Origin: Enterococcus nangangensis
GTDB taxonomy: Bacteria > Bacillota > Bacilli > Lactobacillales > Enterococcaceae
DNA: 44,336 nt
Assembly (NCBI RefSeq): GCF_005405245.1
Contig: NZ_BJDR01000016.1
Coordinates: 1 to 44,336, forward strand
Reading direction: 5' to 3'
In this document: piece by piece, positions 43,285 to 44,336 of the stretch
Position numbering within the stretch: position 1 is the first letter of the stretch
How the letters are laid out: the number at the start of each line of letters is the position of its first letter
Position numbers and translations under genes: made by a program
Notes under the pieces: generated by a model
Told to the model about the DNA's origin: nothing
The model's database searches: none
What the model saw: only the letters and a program-made list of their open reading frames with translations

Positions 43285-44261
43285 AAAAGAAAATTACCTT
43301 GATTGGTTTACTGTTGCTCCTCTTTTTAGGTATCCTTCTCAGCTTAAAAGTTGGCACCACTTCCTTTAGTTGGGCCGCTTTGAGTCGTATTTTACAAGGG
43401 GGCGGTACTAGCGCTGAAAATTTAGTGCTCTACGACTTTCGTTTGCCGCGCCTGCTTATTGCTCTTTTGGCGGGTAGCGGCTTGAGTTTAGCTGGCTATG
43501 TTTTTCAAACGATTACCCATAACGACTTAGCCGATCCCGGCATTTTAGGAATTAATGCCGGAGCGGGTTTAACCGTCCTACTTTATCTAGGCTTTTTTGC
43601 TAGTGGTCAAACGAGTTGGCTCTTACCTTTAGTCGCTTGTACTGGTAGTCTATTTGCCGCTTTCCTTGTTTACCTTTGTGGTCAACAATTCCGTCGTCTC
43701 TTACCCAATCGTTTATTGTTAGCTGGCGTTGCCGTAAACGCTGGTCTTTCCGCCCTCACGTTAATTGCCACTTTAAAAGTCGCACGGGATAATTACACCT
43801 TTGTCACCAGTTGGCTAGCGGGAACTATTTGGGGCGCTACTTGGCAATACGTCGGTTTATTGCTCCCTTGGCTCCTGATTTTAGTGCCTGTTTTATTTTC
43901 CCAAGGGCGAACCTTAGAGCTCTTAAACTTAGGAGATGAAACAGCGATTGGTTTGGGAGTGGCGCTACGTAAGAAACAATTTTTCTTATTGCTTTGTGGC
44001 GTTTGTCTAGCGGCAGTCAGTGTCGCCGTTGCCGGTAGCATTAGTTTTATCGGTTTAATTGCCCCCCACATCGCCCGGACCTTGCAACCCAAGCGCAACA
44101 ATACCACCTTAGCTTTCACCATGCTAATGGGCGCTTTACTGTTAACCTATGGCGATCTTTTAGGTCGTATCCTTTTACCGCAAGGGGAACTAGCTGCGGG
44201 GATTGTCGTCGCTTTAGTAGGAGCACCTTATTTCATCTATCAATTATTAAAAACCAGCTAA
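43281..44261 (+). CDS. Iron-siderophore ABC transporter, permease (second, FecCD family)
   Basis: A 326-residue FecCD-type permease, partner of the preceding one. It shows DFRLPRLLIALLAGSGLSLA, NDLADPGILGINAGAGLTVL, LNLGDETAIGLGV and SISFIGLIAPHIARTLQ. Length is normal and the C-terminus (APYFIYQLLKTS) looks complete. The final A of its TAA stop (44261) is also the complement of the last nucleotide of the group II intron read on the minus strand, so the intron sits exactly at the end of this gene. It is unclear what the stop codon was before insertion. Confidence 0.93.
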   Translation: MKKKITLIGLLLLLFLGILLSLKVGTTSFSWAALSRILQGGGTSAENLVLYDFRLPRLLIALLAGSGLSLAGYVFQTITHNDLADPGILGINAGAGLTVLLYLGFFASGQTSWLLPLVACTGSLFAAFLVYLCGQQFRRLLPNRLLLAGVAVNAGLSALTLIATLKVARDNYTFVTSWLAGTIWGATWQYVGLLLPWLLILVPVLFSQGRTLELLNLGDETAIGLGVALRKKQFFLLLCGVCLAAVSVAVAGSISFIGLIAPHIARTLQPKRNNTTLAFTMLMGALLLTYGDLLGRILLPQGELAAGIVVALVGAPYFIYQLLKTS

Positions 44262-44336
44262 TCGAGTAGGAGGTAGACGATTATTTCGCCTACCGACCTC
44301 TCACACCACCGTACGTACGGTTCCGTATACGGCGGT
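44261..44336 (-). mobile_element. Group II intron, 3' end (domains V and VI); rest beyond the window
   Basis: Read on the minus strand, 44336-44305 folds as domain V. ACCGCCGTA pairs with TACGGTGGT (nine pairs, the G-U wobble of the catalytic CGC triad included), then a two-base CG bulge on the 3' strand, and TACG/CGTA closed by a GAAC loop. At 44302-44264 comes domain VI: GAG-AGG, then GGTAGGCGA pairing with TCGTCTACC, then CCT-A-CTC. The single bulged A (44267) is the branch point, seven bases from the 3' end ...GAT. The intron thus ends at 44261. Its 5' part and any reverse transcriptase gene lie to the right of the window. Confidence 0.88.

Overview
The window is low-GC Firmicutes DNA. 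It is most likely from an enterococcus or close relative (Enterococcaceae). About 25 kb of it is an Epa-type (enterococcal polysaccharide antigen) rhamnopolysaccharide locus, with the order epaA, epaB, epaC, epaD, rmlA, rmlC, rmlB, ABC exporter, giant glycosyltransferase, variable genes. Around it lie ordinary low-GC housekeeping genes (map, flavodoxin, pepS, typA, an inositol monophosphatase with a UPF0223 partner) with strong GGAGG ribosome sites and hairpin/poly-T terminators. Species cannot be set from the sequence alone.

Region 1 (283-25073, all minus strand) is the polysaccharide locus, described here in transcription order from right to left. A promoter at 25122-25150 starts epaB-epaC-epaD-rmlA-rmlC-rmlB, a tightly packed conserved block that primes and builds rhamnose-containing glycan. 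rmlD is not in the window. A weak terminator-like hairpin (20169-20196) separates this block from the ABC exporter (epaL/epaM-like) and a 1015-residue three-domain glycosyltransferase. An AT-rich variable block follows: two sister GT4 transferases around a DUF2142 membrane protein, a GT2, a DPM1-like/DUF2304 pair that resembles GacI/GacJ of group A streptococcal carbohydrate, two LicD-family phosphotransferases, another GT2, a Wzx-type flippase, and tarI/tarJ for CDP-ribitol. The inferred job is to export a rhamnan backbone by the ABC transporter and decorate it with a separately flipped, ribitol-phosphate-bearing side structure. Past the operon lies a secreted BspA-type leucine-rich repeat protein with ten choline/glucan-binding-type repeats.

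Region 2 (25257-30163): epaA, the GlcNAc-1-phosphate lipid primer, is transcribed divergently from epaB. Next come YihY and Map on the minus strand, then a plus-strand membrane sulfatase-fold enzyme whose active site resembles phosphoglycerol transferases of the OpgB/GacH kind.

Region 3 (30257-40355): flavodoxin, a TetR regulator, aminopeptidase PepS, a small charged protein, tRNA-Arg(CCU), a membrane-anchored protein of unknown function, TypA/BipA, the monophosphatase/UPF0223 pair, a HAD phosphatase, and a YraQ-type permease with a TIGR03943-type partner, both with histidine-rich loops.

Region 4 (40406-44261): a divergent iron-siderophore ABC uptake system (lipoprotein on minus; ATPase and two permeases on plus) with two Fur-like operators over the divergent promoters. 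The window ends inside a minus-strand group II intron. Its domains V and VI and branch-point adenosine can be read directly, and its 3' end abuts the last permease gene. The ORF and the rest of the intron lie beyond the right edge.
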